A DNA stretch of 64,000 nucleotides from Branchinecta lynchi (Eukaryota > Arthropoda > Branchiopoda > Anostraca > Branchinectidae), in the NCBI GenBank assembly GCA_023053575.1, contig JAKZAP010000004.1:2582861-2646860 (forward strand). Reading direction: 5' to 3'. Below are positions 19,673-31,239 of this stretch, piece by piece. The first letter of the stretch is position 1; each line of letters begins with the position of its first letter. Under the pieces are notes generated by a model. It was given only the letters and a program-made list of their open reading frames with translations, was not told the origin of the DNA and searched no databases. A program made the position numbers and the translations under genes.

Positions 19673-19744
19673 CCCTCGGTAGCTCAGTGGTAGAGTGACT
19701 GCCTTGTAAGCAGAGGGTCCTAGGTTCAAATCCCGGCTGAGGAG
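19673..19744 (+). tRNA. tRNA-Thr(UGU)-like gene or tRNA-derived SINE head
   Basis: The 72-base unit has TAGCTCAGTGGTAGAG (A box), a loop CTTGTAA that reads anticodon TGT, and GGTTCAAATCC (B box). D stem GCTC/GAGT forms. The acceptor stem has one mismatch plus a G-T pair, the anticodon stem one mismatch at its base, and the T stem one mismatch, which is many for a working tRNA. A T-run follows (ATTTTTG). The upstream TTCACAAGCCC is shared with the tRNA-like sequence at 7389. Likely a pseudogene or SINE head, but an active gene cannot be excluded. Confidence 0.6.
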
Positions 19745-19824
19745 CATTTTTGTCTATCAATTCTTACTTATAAAATGTGTCTTCTGCAGATCATACTAGT
19801 CACAAAATAAATATTCCTTTGATA

Positions 19825-19912
19825 GTGCAAAACGGATACTTCAGCTGAACTTTATTAGAGCTATATTTCGGTCCCTCTGGGCAAGGGTCCTCTTCAGGCT
19901 CAAACCCGCTCA
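19825..19912 (+). mobile_element. CACTGCAAAACGG foldback element, half copy
   Basis: TAGTGCAAAACGGATACTTC, TTTATTAGAGCTATATTTCG, GGCAAGGGTCCTCTTCAGGC and CCGCTCAAG match the left arm of the element at 23129. Confidence 0.7.
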
Positions 19913-21654
19913 AGTTGGAAAAACGAGCTTCCGGGAAAACACAATATTAGTCATAAAAGTTCAGTGTGATGTGTTCGATGAGAGTTCGTTATATTACGTC
20001 CGGTTTGACGTTCACGTCACAGGAAACATAGAAAATCCCTATGTAGCATGGCTTTGCACGTTTTGGGTACATTTCACGACCTCCTTATCCTATTTGATTT
20101 TAATTTAATTTCAAAGTAAATGCGGCACAACATTTCATGCGCGAGCAAATTAATTGAGACTTGTCATTAATAAAATTGACACTTGTCATTAATGTCGACT
20201 GCTGTCGACGGCTTCTGCTTTCTGTCCGGGAATGGATGACTTCTACTGTCAAGAACCCTACATGGGAACCTTGGAGAGAAGTGACGGTGTACAGTATTTC
20301 TTAGCTATTTTAACAGCACAGCTCCCCTTTGGCCAGTGACCGAAATTATGAAATTATACAATAGTTTTATAGTTAGTATAATTCTGTCGTAGTCTCTATG
20401 TTGTATTTGGTCTCCTCTTATTATAGTGTTTCCTTGTTATAGTGTTTCCTTCTTCTTTTCTTTCTTTATTCATACTCTGTCTATGCCATGTGCTTTTTGA
20501 TGGGTGAAAATAAAAATTGTTATTATTACTATAATATAAGAGACCCTGAGCTTGCTATTACTAACCTTATTAACAAGTACAACTAAAAAATCTAGTCCCA
20601 TCCCTAGAGCAAAATTCTCAGAAACCGTGTGTATGTATGTAATCGTGTCCAGTTGTCAATCAGAGAGTTTTTCAGTTGTATTTGTTGATTTTTTTTTTCT
20701 GAAAGTGCTATGTTTTTCTTTGGTGTTGCTTTTCTTTTTGCTTAAATAGAGTAGAGTAGAGATACATTTATTAAAAAAAAAGACAAAAAAAAGCGAGGTT
20801 ATTCATTTATGTTATTCACTACATTCATACCGAGCTACTCATACACTAAAAATTCAACTAATGAATGATAAAGATGAAAAGACAAGAAGAAGATGAAACA
20901 ACAACAAATAAAGAAAATCGGGAACAATATCTTTAGCAGAACGTACTCCGTCCTTTTTCTTTTTGAAATGACGGGTGAGAAATAAATAAATACAAATTAT
21001 TAGACAGTGTGATACGATTCCTCGGAGACCACTTTGGGTAATATGCAGACCAATATTATTGCTCATACGTGTTTCCGACTTGATGTGCACCACTTCATCC
21101 TGATTTTTCATCGACCGTTTTTCACTTGTCGTGTGTTCTATTTTCTTTATTTCCTTTTCTCTCAGTCCTCCACCATCTTAAATCTATACAGTGGGTCATA
21201 ACCAACTATTTTTATTATATTATTAACTTGCTTTATGATCCTTCTAATATTACAAAGTGGAGAGCCGTTTGTAAGCTTGGGTGGAACCGACAGACTTTGG
21301 CTTGGGACCAATTCCACCAAGTGGAAGTATTTAGGGAGGAAGCATGTTGTAGATGGCTTTATTCATTCATTCATTCATTTCCCTCAAAGAATATATAATG
21401 AGGAGTACTAAAATAAATTTAAAAAACACTGTCACAAATAACTTTCATAACAATAAATAACAATTGACGTACATTAAACAAAACACTGTACTTACCTAAC
21501 TTTTACCTTTATCGAAAAACGGAAAAAGATTCTTCAGAGTCAGCATATTATTAGCTTTAGCTACAAATTATCAAATTTCTGCTGAATTGCCAGGGCAGGA
21601 TCTTTATTGTTCTCTAGAAGGATTTCTGTTTCATCAGACTTGATTGAGGCATTC

Positions 21655-21865
21655 AAATTAATCAATGGAAGTTACGAACACTTTGAAGTGATGATTGAAA
21701 CAAAAAAAAATCAGCACTAACCGTCATTATAACGGCCATGCGTTCAAGCTTGCAAAATTGCAATTCCACTTCCACATGGACGTTTGCAAGTGGGGTTTCG
21801 TACTACAATATTTGTCCTTGGTGGAACAGACTTACCGAAGGTCGAGTTAATGCTGCATCGATGTT
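21655..21865 (+). mobile_element. CR1-like LINE C-terminal remnant
   Basis: The plus strand reads NRHYNGHAFKLAKLQFHFH, then VCKWGF. This matches NRHHQGHAYKLAKSRFHKNV of the LINE at 5616-6640. Frame breaks follow within 20 codons. Confidence 0.7.
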
Positions 21866-21867
21866 TA

Positions 21868-22150
21868 TGATATGATATGGTATGATATTTATTGCTAAAA
21901 GCCAACTGGCCATAGCAACTACCACAGAAACAAAATCACGTAGCCTACAAGAAAAAGCCAAACAACAAAGAAAACAACAAAAAAGTAAAAATTCTAGATA
22001 TAATTTAATAACACTTACATTAAATCCTCCCGATGCTTCGCTGCCAACCGGACGAACACCGACACATTTCTCATGATTGCGAAATACTATAGATAAGATT
22101 CTACTCTGCTCAGTATATGCTTAATCGCCTTTTCTCAGATCCATTTAGAG
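21868..22150 (-). mobile_element. CCHC-LINE 3' end with ATATGATA tail
   Basis: ATATGATATGGTATGATATT, then AAAAGCCAACTGGCCATAGC: a diverged copy of the tail and 3' UTR seen at 8026 and 13098. The part further in is A-rich and not readable as protein. Confidence 0.6.
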
Positions 22151-22235
22151 GCGAAATCATTTTCATTTTCATATTATTGTTGTCGCTCAGGAGGAAAAGT
22201 AGTCCGATTTTGAGTTACAAGTTTACAAATTCCAG

Positions 22236-22437
22236 ATTTTCTACTGCGACGGCGATGATGATTGTGGTGACCTGAGCGACGAGCCTCCAAGTTGCACAGC
22301 TTACGCTGGTCACCGCCAGGAGTGCCCCAAGCAGTCCGACTTCCGATGCAAGAACAAAAAGTGTATACCCAAAATCTGGCTTTGCAACGGATTTGACAAT
22401 TGTGGAGATGATTCGGATGAAGATGCTTTACTCTGCT
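22236..22437 (+). CDS. LRP1: LRP1-like exon: rest of CR18 and CR19
   Basis: Phase 0 to phase 1, between AAATTCCAG and GTAAGTAG. It completes CR18 ([20 protein letters not shown]) and encodes CR19 ([39 protein letters not shown]). CR18 has phenylalanine-tyrosine at the ligand-contact site, as human CR18 has HFV. CR19 has CNG where CDG is usual, so one acidic ligand of the binding face is amide. The exon is followed by the 29.5-kb intron. Confidence 0.95.
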
Positions 22438-22760
22438 GTAAGTAGGGGATTTTTTTCTGGATCGGAGGGGGGGGGGGGGCAAAGGTCGAATCCTCAGTAT
22501 ATTGGCTCGAGGTTAGTTAAACTGCAATTTGAGCTTTTAAACTGAAGAATCCAGGATTTTCGAAAATATCGTTGATCAAAAGTGTGTGCATACAGTCCGA
22601 TTTTCGCAATCTCATGTGAATTTCCTCATTCGCTATTTGACGCATCGCATGCACATTTCCCCATAGTGACATGAACGTCGCACTCACATTAACCCAATGA
22701 GGACGACCTCTAATTTTCATTATTGATTAATTTTCATTCATTAAATTCAAAATGCTTAGG

Positions 22761-22985
22761 AGATCGGTACAAACTATCTTACTGTTTTTTGTTTTTTTTT
22801 CTATCTCTACACTTTCTATTTTTACTTTAAAATTATATTATCTTTACAATTCTATTCATAACTTAACAATTACCTTAATATTTTCACCTTTACTTTTAAC
22901 AGTAAAAAAAATATTAAAAACCAAAGTCAAGGAAAAGCATTGAAAATGATTATTGTACAGATCGGTACAAACTATCTTACTGTTT
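22761..22985. repeat. 27-bp direct repeat flanking a T-rich stretch
   Basis: AGATCGGTACAAACTATCTT plus ACTGTTT occurs at 22761-22787 and again at 22959-22985. Between them lies 171 bp of T-rich, low-complexity sequence. It could be a local duplication or a long target duplication. Confidence 0.6.
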
Positions 22986-23128
22986 GTATTTCAAGTTCAG
23001 AGTTTTTATTTAAAAAAACAGCCAAACGAGGCGACATGCCGAAATGTTGTTTTTTCTCCAGATGTTAAAATAAAGTAAAGTTGAGTATTCTATTCCTTCA
23101 GTCCAACCTGACTGCGAATCGTATCTGA

Positions 23129-23360
23129 CACTGCAAAACGGATACGTCAGCTACATTTTGTTAGAGCTATATTTTGGAACTTCTTGGCAAGGGTTCTCTT
23201 CAGGCTCGAGCCGCTCAAGCTAGAAAACGTCGAAAATGAAGAACTTTGAAAAATGAAGTTCATTACACAGCTTGAGCGGCTTGAGCCTGAATAGGACCCT
23301 TGCCCAGAAAGCCGAAATATATCTCAAATAAAATGTAGATGACGTATCCATTTTGCAGTG
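23129..23360. mobile_element. CACTGCAAAACGG foldback MITE, intact
   Basis: CACTGCAAAACGGATACGTC at 23129-23148 and the near complement GACGTATCCATTTTGCAGTG at 23341-23360 bound 232 bp. Inverted pairing continues through most of the element: CTACATTTTGTTAGAG with TCAAATAAAATGTAG, CCTTCTTGGC-type with GCCCAGAAAG-type, and CTCGAGCCGCTCAAGC with GCTTGAGCGGCTTGAG. It is thus one long hairpin. Copies or halves: 9668, 19825, 35617. Confidence 0.8.
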
Positions 23361-24118
23361 TAAAATACAATTCAGACATACAATTTTAAGTCCAGCAAAA
23401 CGTTACCAACTACGCCTGAGAGTTCTGACATTGTACGAAAGAAGGGACGAAACTGCACTGGTTGACTGCTGGAACGCCCTAGGTGTGCATGTAGCTTAAT
23501 TTTACGTCCAGGTGATCGAGTTTTTGTCCGCAGGTTATTATCTCTGTTTAACTCGAAAGCTATCAGTTTTCGTTTTGTTTTCTAGTCCTGAATTTTCTTT
23601 TCCCTCGCACAGCTAATTTTGCATTTTATCTTTTTCAAGATTCAATGAATCTTCAAGTGAAATGAGCCATGCAGTTAGCACAATACTTTTAATTGACACA
23701 ATTTTCAAGTTAATGTTTGTCTCAAAACTGTGAAACCAGGCTACCGGAACGCATTGCAGTTTTTTTTTGTTTGTCTCAAGTTTTCTGAAACCAGATCGTG
23801 TGAAGAAAACAAATGTGCTGCGTAAGCAATTAGCAAACACGCGTTTCTCCATACGTCCGGTGTAATTTTAACCGCAGTAGAGATACGCTGAGACTACGTC
23901 GATTCGCAAATCTGTTTTGTCTTAAGCTTTCGCCTTCAGTTCTTTGAGGCGAATTTCGATTCGCCTTGGATCTGGTGCCGCTGGGTTTCAGCGACTAAAG
24001 TAGACCATGAACACTTTGCTTGAACTTAATGTTGAACTGTAAAGTCAGCTTATCTTCATATCTTGGATTTGGATATACTGAATTAATTTTAGTCTGCTAA
24101 AGTTTTTTTCAGTTATTT

Positions 24119-25084
24119 TATAGCACTTGCCCTTCGACCAAGTGCTTCCAGATGTGCTAGGACGCTGAAAATTATTTATGGAAATTGTCAGGCATGTCAG
24201 GGACACAACCAGATTCACTTGGAAATAGTTAGATCCCCGATCCGACAATCGTTGGGGGAGTGGAGGGAGGGGGGTCCAGAATCTTGAGCTGTGTATAAGT
24301 TTGGATTGGAACGGGTGATCGGATCTTAAAGGACACCTGAACGAAGAGTACCAAGTATCATCCCTATCTGTATGACTTCCGTTAACATTGCCTGCAGAAA
24401 ACCCAATCTAAATATGAAATAGCGTTTCCAAGCTATGTTTTTTGCTCCATTTCGCATTTGTCCTTGTTTCTGTACCAAACATTTTAGAAATGAACAAATG
24501 TCTCCAATCAACCCTTCTTTTGGAATATGTTTAACCAGTTAAGCCCAAACGTGTATCTAGAAGAAATTCCAATACGATCCGGCCAGCGCTGTACAAGATT
24601 TGAATGAATTGCGCTATTTGTCTTGGAGTCTGCATGTGCAAACCTCTAGAAAAGAACATCCCTACTTTGAAAACGTCACGCTCAGGAGAAGAATGCTCTC
24701 CGTGGCCAATGTCTGTAAATGCATTCTCCATGGTGTGTTCAAGTATGGTTCCATTGTTCAAGTGTCCTTTAATGAAACTTGATATTTGGAAAGACCGCGT
24801 GTCTCCGGTGTCCGACTTCAAGTCCGGACCGTATCCGATCAATTTTGGGGAAGAGAAGGGGGGAACCGGAAATCTTGTGACACGCTTAGAGTGGCGCGAT
24901 CGGGATGAAACTTAGTGGGAAGAACAAGCACAAGGCCTAGGTATATCAGTGACAATACCGGACCGGGTCCGGGGACTGTGGGGGATGAAAGTGGGTCCAG
25001 GACACCAGGACGATGAAACTCGGCCTGTGTATCAGGGACCCGACCAGATTAACTTGAAATTGTCAGTTCCCCGATCCGACCTCC
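24119..25084 (+). mobile_element. TATGGCACTTG element, short degraded copy
   Basis: It begins TATAGCACTTGCCCTTCGAC and CAAGTGCTTCCAGATGTGC, then GGGGAGTGGAGGGAGGGG, GAACGGGTGATCGGATC and GAAACTTGATATTTGG, words shared with the long copies at 25975, 45066 and 52305. It is split by the TTAA-flanked element at 24330-24768. Confidence 0.7.
24330..24768. mobile_element. TTAA-flanked TIR element of a second family
   Basis: AGGACACCTGAAC and GTTCAAGTGTCCT are inverted ends (one mismatch). TTAA stands on both sides (24326-24329, 24769-24772). Homologous repeats elsewhere read GATCTTAATGAAACTTG without a break (45330 region), which proves the insertion and the duplication of TTAA. 439 bp; no readable protein. 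Confidence 0.85.
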
Positions 25085-25974
25085 TTAAAGTGCACTTGAT
25101 AACAGAAAGTGTAAACAAAATTTGAGCAAACTGTACATTTTTGTGATCCCCAAGGACCCATGATCATTTCTGCCTAAGGATTTGGGTTACAAATGAATTT
25201 GTGTGCCCTTAAAGAGCGCATCCCAACCGCAAAGTGATCCTAACCGCAGCCACGATAATTTTTGCCTGAAAGGTTTTACTTACAAATAAACTCCTAGCCC
25301 TCTTAAATTGCTCATCATCACCGCAAATTGCAAAAAAAAAACTTTTGACCAGAAGTGTCATTTTATGATCCCCAAGAGCTCGTGGGCATTCGTGGCTCAA
25401 TCTGCTTACCAAAGGATTAAAATAAACCGACGAATTGACAAATTCCCACTTTCATCTTCTGACACAACTTGCAAGTGCCATATTAACTTCTAAAAAAAAT
25501 TTTCATCTTTGGATCTAGTACGGAAGTTCGGAGTATGCACTGATGGCCTAACGTTCACCACGATGTGGAGAGTTTGAATTTCAACAAAAGCGTGCATTTC
25601 AGTTGCTAATGAAATGAAGCTCATGAAATGTTTAATACCAGATATCAGTTATTGTGTGACTCAAAAAGTTTTTGTTTTTCGGCGATCGTTTACCGTTGTA
25701 GTTTCTAAATATTTCAAGTTAGAAGTAAAACAAATCCGGAAGTTCATTCGATGAAAATTGACCAGAAAAAGTGGAGCAACGAAGTATCGTATTTTCATTG
25801 GTCTTCAAGCCTATTTAAGCGAACCTAAAAAGTAAATATCAAATGGGAATAGGAAGTGCACATTTGTCATCGACTAATATCCAGTTCTCAACAGCGTTGC
25901 AGAATTAGGAATAGAAAAGGAAAAAGCTACTTTTTTTCCCTTTGCGCATGTGTCGCCTACAAGTGGATATTTTT

Positions 25975-27886
25975 TATGGCACTTGCCCTTAGGCCAAGTG
26001 CCATATAGCGATCGCAATTTCTGTCCGTCCGTCGGTCTGTCGGTCTGTCGGTCTGTCCAGGTTTTGCTAGTTCGGGCACTTCCACATATGCTAGGATGAT
26101 GAAACTTGGCAGGCATATCAGGGACCCCAAATGATTAAGTTGGAAATAGTCACTTCCCCGATCCGAGCACCGTGGGGGGAGTGGAGGGAGGGGGAATCCG
26201 GAATCTTGAGGTATTTTTAACTTTTGAACGGGTGATCGGATCTCGATGAAACTTGATATTTGGAACGACCTCATGCCTCAGACGACCCACTTAAAATCCG
26301 GACTGGATCCGGTGACTTTTGGGGGGAGCTGGAGGGGGTAACCGGAAATCTTGGGAAACGCTATGAGTGGAGGGATCGAGATGAAACTTGGTGGGAAGAC
26401 ACTTAGCAAACACTAGATACCTCATTGACATCACCGAGCCGATTCGGGCACTCTGGGGGGAGTGGAGGGAGGGGGAATCCGGAATCTTGAGGAATTTATA
26501 ACTTTTGAACGGGTGATCGGATCTCGATGAAACTTGATATTTGGAAAGAGCTCATGCCTCAGACGTCCTACTTAAAATCCGGACCGGATCCGGTGACTTT
26601 TGGGGGGAGCTGGAGGGGGCAACCGGAAATCTTGGGAAACGCCATGAGTGGAGGGATCGAGATGAAACTTGGTGGGAAGACACCTAGCATACACTAGATA
26701 CATCATTGACATAACCGAGCCGATTCGGGTACTGTGGGGGGAGTGGAGGGAGGGGGAATCCGGAATCTTGAGGTATTTATAACTTTTGAACGGGTGATCG
26801 GATCTCGATGGAACTTGATATTTGGAAAGACCTCATGCCTCAGACGACCCACTTAAAATCCGGACCGGATCCGGTGACTTTTGGTGGGAGCTGGAGGGGG
26901 CAACCGGAAATCTTGGGAAATGCTATGAGTGGAGGGGTCGAGATGAAACTTGGTGGGAAGACACCTAGCAAACACTAGATACATCATTGACATGACCAAG
27001 CCGATTCGGGCACTGTCGGGGGAGTGGAGGGAGGGGGAATCCGGAATCTTGAGGTATTTATAACTTTTGAACGGGTGACCGGATCTCGATGAAACTTTAT
27101 ATTTGGAATGACCTCATGCCTCAGACGACCCACTTAAAATCCGGACCGGATCCGGTGACTTTTGGGGGGAGCTGGAGGGGCAACCGGAAATCTTGGGAAA
27201 CGCTATGAGTGGAGGGATCGAGATGAAAATTGGTGTGAAGACACCTAGCAAACACTAGATACATCATTGACATAACCGAGCCAATTTGGGCACTGTGGGG
27301 GGAGTGGAGGGAGGTGGAATCCAGAATCTTGAGGTATTTATAACTTTTGAACGGGTGATCGGATCTCGATGGAACTTGATATTTGGAAAGGCCTCATGCC
27401 TCAGACGACCCACTTAAAATCCGGACCGGATCCGGTGACTTTTGGGGGGAGCTGGAGGGGGCAACCAGAAATCTTGGGAAACGCTATGAGTGGAGGGATC
27501 AAGCTGAAACTTGGTGGTGAGACCCTAGCAAACACTAGATACATCATTGACATGACCGAGCCGATTCGGGCACTGTCGGGGGAGTGGAGGGAGGGGGAAT
27601 CCGGAATCTTGAGGTATTTATAACTTTTGAACGGGTGACCGGATCTCGATGAAACTTGATATTTGGAAAGACCTCATGCCTCAGACGACCCACTTAAAAT
27701 CCGGACCGGATCCGGTGACTTTTGGGGGGGAGCTGGAGGGGAGAACCGGAAATATTGGAAAACGCTATGAGTGGAGGGATCGAGATGAAACTTGGTGGAA
27801 AGATACCTAGCAAACACTAGATATATCATTGACATAACCGAGCTGTGCCTACTCGTAACAAGTGCCATATGAGCTCGTAGCTCTTG
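25975..27886 (+). mobile_element. TATGGCACTTG element with 281-bp tandem array
   Basis: It starts with a hairpin (TATGGCACTTG at 25975-25985, CAAGTGCCATA at 25995-26005) followed by GTCCGTCC/GTCTGTCGG runs. About six tandem units of roughly 281 bp follow (starts near 26172, 26456, 26737, 27018, 27296, 27577), each with GGAGTGGAGGGAGGGGGAAT, GAACGGGTGATCGGATCTCG and CCGGACCGGATCCGGTGAC. It ends ACAAGTGCCATATGAGCTCG and TAGCTCTTG. Units are about 95 percent alike by eye. No ORF spans the array; class unknown. Confidence 0.85.
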
Positions 27887-28263
27887 TTTTAACATAATTG
27901 CTGGTCCTGGTAACTGCCGTACTGAAAATGCATTAAACGCTGAATCAATCATTTTTTTTTTTTTTTTTTTTTACCTGTAGCATCTTTTCTAGTTTAACTT
28001 ATTTTATATTATTTATATAAAACAATGAAAATTGTGTTTCGTACTTTTTTTTGCTACTCCTCCGTCCCTCAGTGACGTTAATTTTAACCTATTTTTACCC
28101 ACTTTTAAACTATTTACGCTTTCAATACTTTCAAGGTCATTAGAGATGGGATTTTTTAAATCTGTTCATTGCGATTACTCCCGATTTCTCAGAATTACTT
28201 AGAGGCGAAAATCATTTCTTGTACATTGTATTGTTATTATTATTACTAGAGATGGGTTTCTTC

Positions 28264-29105
28264 CAGGGATGGGCGAATCCGAATCCGGATTCGGACTCGG
28301 ATTCCAAACCCTCAGTCTTACGAATCCGCTCAGATTCTTAGACTCCATCATTCCAGTTTCCATTTCCCCAATTTTTACACAGTGTGCTTAGGCAATCTAG
28401 TATTTTGGTTTCCACCACCAATCATCCCAGTAATCCATCACGTTATCTGATTACCTTAGATATCAGTGCTTTTTGTCCTTTCTAATTTTAAACCATAACC
28501 TATATATATAGATAGATAGATAGATACTTTAATTTTAGCCGTTAGGCCATACACAAAATCATACATTTTTAAACACTTCGAGAGAGCGATTTTTTAAACT
28601 CACATGTAAAACGCTTTAAACTCCCACCACCAATAACTATTTACATCTCTTTAACGCTTCTTTGACAAAACCTGTAACTGCCATTATCGCTGACCGTGAA
28701 GATGACTTTAGGATACCAGGAAAGAGCAACCCATCTTCACCAAAAAATCTTACTCTCAAATCCGAGAGCCCCTTGCATCTGGACAGGAAGTGAGACAGAT
28801 TTTCCTCTTCCAAACCACATAACGAGCAAGTATAACATGACTTCGGGTTTCGGGAATTTCTTTCACATAATTTAACCCAACTCTTAAGAGGGAGACTGTT
28901 CGCTCGGATGGAACCACAAACGCAGGTTTTCAGCCGGTAAACGTAACTTAGAATAAACTTCAAAACCAACCGACTCTTTGATTTTTGTTGAGGTCGGATT
29001 CGAATCCTCAAATCTGGAAATGGTGGATTCGGATTCGGAACTGGATTCGTACTTAGCCCTGGATTCGGATTCGAATCCGGTCAGGATCGGATTCGCCCGT
29101 CTCTG
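28264..29105. mobile_element. hAT-like GGATTCG element with nested LINE
   Basis: CAGGGATGGGCGAATCCGAA and TCGGATTCGCCCGTCTCTG are inverted ends. An exact 8-bp duplication GTTTCTTC flanks it (28256-28263, 29106-29113). The interior repeats GGATTCG. Compared with the copy at 53872-54305 it is longer by the LINE fragment at about 28508-28975. Confidence 0.85.
28508..28975 (-). mobile_element. CCHC-LINE fragment with GATA tail
   Basis: The tail TAGATAGATAGATAGATA is followed by AATTTTAGCCGTTAGGCC. The minus strand encodes YTCSLCGLEEENLSHFLSRC and KGLSDLRVRFFG, the same C-x-x-C...H...C C-terminal module as at 49661 and 62446. It sits inside the hAT-like element. Confidence 0.8.
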
Positions 29106-30758
29106 GTTTCTTCACGTGTCCCAGCTATCAACCCCTCAAGATTATTTTATTTATTTATTTATTAATAGAAAAAAGACGTTACGCCGAAGCTTCTCTCTTT
29201 GCATCCAGGCAAAGCTAAAAAAGGACATTGCTTCTTCTTTTTGTGCTGGGACGCACGCTTATAACTCTTCCTAGCAATGGCAGCAGTAATGCTGCACAAT
29301 TTAACAGATAACCACAAACGTATTTCTTCAGTTTCAGTTTCACTTTATTCTAAAAAATATGTGACGGACGAGTCATCTCACTTTCCTCGTGACCAACGCA
29401 AGAGCCTAAAATTTTGTCAAATAGGTGGGAAAGAAGTTTGACATTAGTTTCAATCAGTCAATCAATTAATCATCATTTACTCCTGAATATCTGTCATGAT
29501 AATACAGGACTGCCAACTTAACCAAAATATAATCAGTATATACAGTTCATTTTAAAACTTGTACGACTTCATGTGTAACGAAATTAAACAGTATGTAATA
29601 CTAGATAAATTGTCAAAACATTATACGTGTCTTCACTTGTTAAAAACTTCACGAAGTATGGCACAAATGACTTAAGGAATCAAGTTTTGTCGGTAGATGT
29701 GGGTATTTCTTTTGGGGCGACTTCTAAAAACGCAAATTTGGCAATTGTCGTTTTTTGCCAGCAACCACAGTATCAGGTACCACGGTAACTAGAAGAACGA
29801 CAAATTGCGGATCCAGTTTTATGTGCATCAGAAAATCGGTGAAAAAATATACCACACAAGTAAAGTTACGGTATCAGACAGTTAAATGAATAGTAAACAA
29901 CTGACGAACGTTACGCAAACATTAGTTCACTTTTGTATGAAAAAAATATCATGCCACATTTTTGAGGAAAAAGGGAAAAGTTCGTTTTGTACATTTACAA
30001 CCTGCCATCACTGGTGAGAAGAAGATTATGTGTCACGGATTAATGAGGGATTCAGACTATTGCGGTTTGTAACGTAATTCCGCGCATCCGGGCGGTACTC
30101 ATAGTCATCAGCCTAATTAAGTCTGACGACGCAATCCTTTTCTCCCTGACCAGTAAGATTTTTTTCTCCGCGCAAACCTCGCTTGTGGCGTATTCTCTCC
30201 AGTTTTACTCCAGTTAACTTCCAGCTGTTGTCCAGTGAAGACATATGGTGCGGTTCGGTGACAGAGGATGCATGCTTGAACGGATTTCGAAATTTGGAAT
30301 ATTTCGGGTCGAGGGGTCGATTCCTTTGTTTCTGAAGATTTGATGTGGTACAGTGCTGAGGAGTCCTCTTGATGGTTTTGGAATTCGCGTTGTTGAAAAA
30401 CGGGAAGTGTTGATTGGATTACGTGAATTTCAGCACCTTAGGCAGTACACTGTAGGAAATTGTCTAACAACATTAAATACTGTCCAGCTCATAACAAACA
30501 AGTCTATCAGTTAATGTTACAAACAGTTTTGTTAGAAGATGAGAAATTGCTTATTTAATGTCAACAATTAGTGTAGGGGAAGCCGGTTTATACTGGACCT
30601 TGGTCTGTACTTGATAAAAAAAAAGGAGGAGCCAGAGGAGCCATCTTGCGCCAGTTTGCTCCTTATTTGGCCTTTGTTCGTTTTTTACGAAAACTGTAGT
30701 GTCTTTTCTCAAAATCGGAGATTTTGAAATATTGAGAGTCTGCCTCTATGATTTTTAA

Positions 30759-31239
30759 GATTTTAGGTGAAACTTATCGAAATTTTTTCATAATGTTTAT
30801 TTTGTGGTCTAGTTTACGTGAACTCCATCTATTCAAACAATGTTTACAACGGATATACGTCAACTACTATTTTTCATCAGCGATATTTCGGCCCTTCTTG
30901 GCAAGGGTCCTCGTCAGGCTGTCAATCTTCTTAGAGTAAACGTTGTTTGAACAGATGTTTCAAAGTCAGTTTGGGATCAAAGAAACTCCATCTAGCGTAA
31001 GATTTTAGGTGAAACTTATCGAAATTTTTTCATAATGTTTATTTTGTGGTCTAGTTTACGTGAACTCCATCTATTCAAACAATGTTTACAACGGATATAC
31101 GTCAACTACTATTTTTCATCAGCGATATTTCGGCCCTTCTTGGCAAGGGTCCTCGTCAGGCTGTCAATCTTCTTAGAGTAAACGTAGTTTGAACAGATGT
31201 TTCAAAGTCAGCTTGGGCTCAAAGAAACTCCATCTAGCG
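30759..31239 (+). repeat. Recent 242-bp tandem duplication
   Basis: GATTTTAGGTGAAACTTATC begins both units (30759 and 31001). They are nearly identical for their whole length, to CAAAGAAACTCCATCTAGCG. Each contains one CGGCCCTTCTTGG repeat (30838-30935, 31080-31178). Confidence 0.85.

Larger units (their letters stand above)
19505..22235 (+). other. Intron, 2.7 kb
   Basis: It contains a tRNA-like gene (19673-19744), half a foldback element (19825-19912), a plus-strand LINE tail (about 20425-20522, GTGTTTCC repeats then AAAATAAAAATTG), a LINE C-terminal piece (21655-21865) and a LINE 3' end (21868-22150). CATTCATTCATTCATT lies at 21362-21379. Nothing was recognised in 19913-20424 or 20523-21654. 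Confidence 0.45.

Noticed and set aside
25874..27952. Several open frames in the 281-bp array, rich in P, G and S
   Set aside because: They are frames of a tandem repeat without start context or domain, interrupted at different points in each unit.
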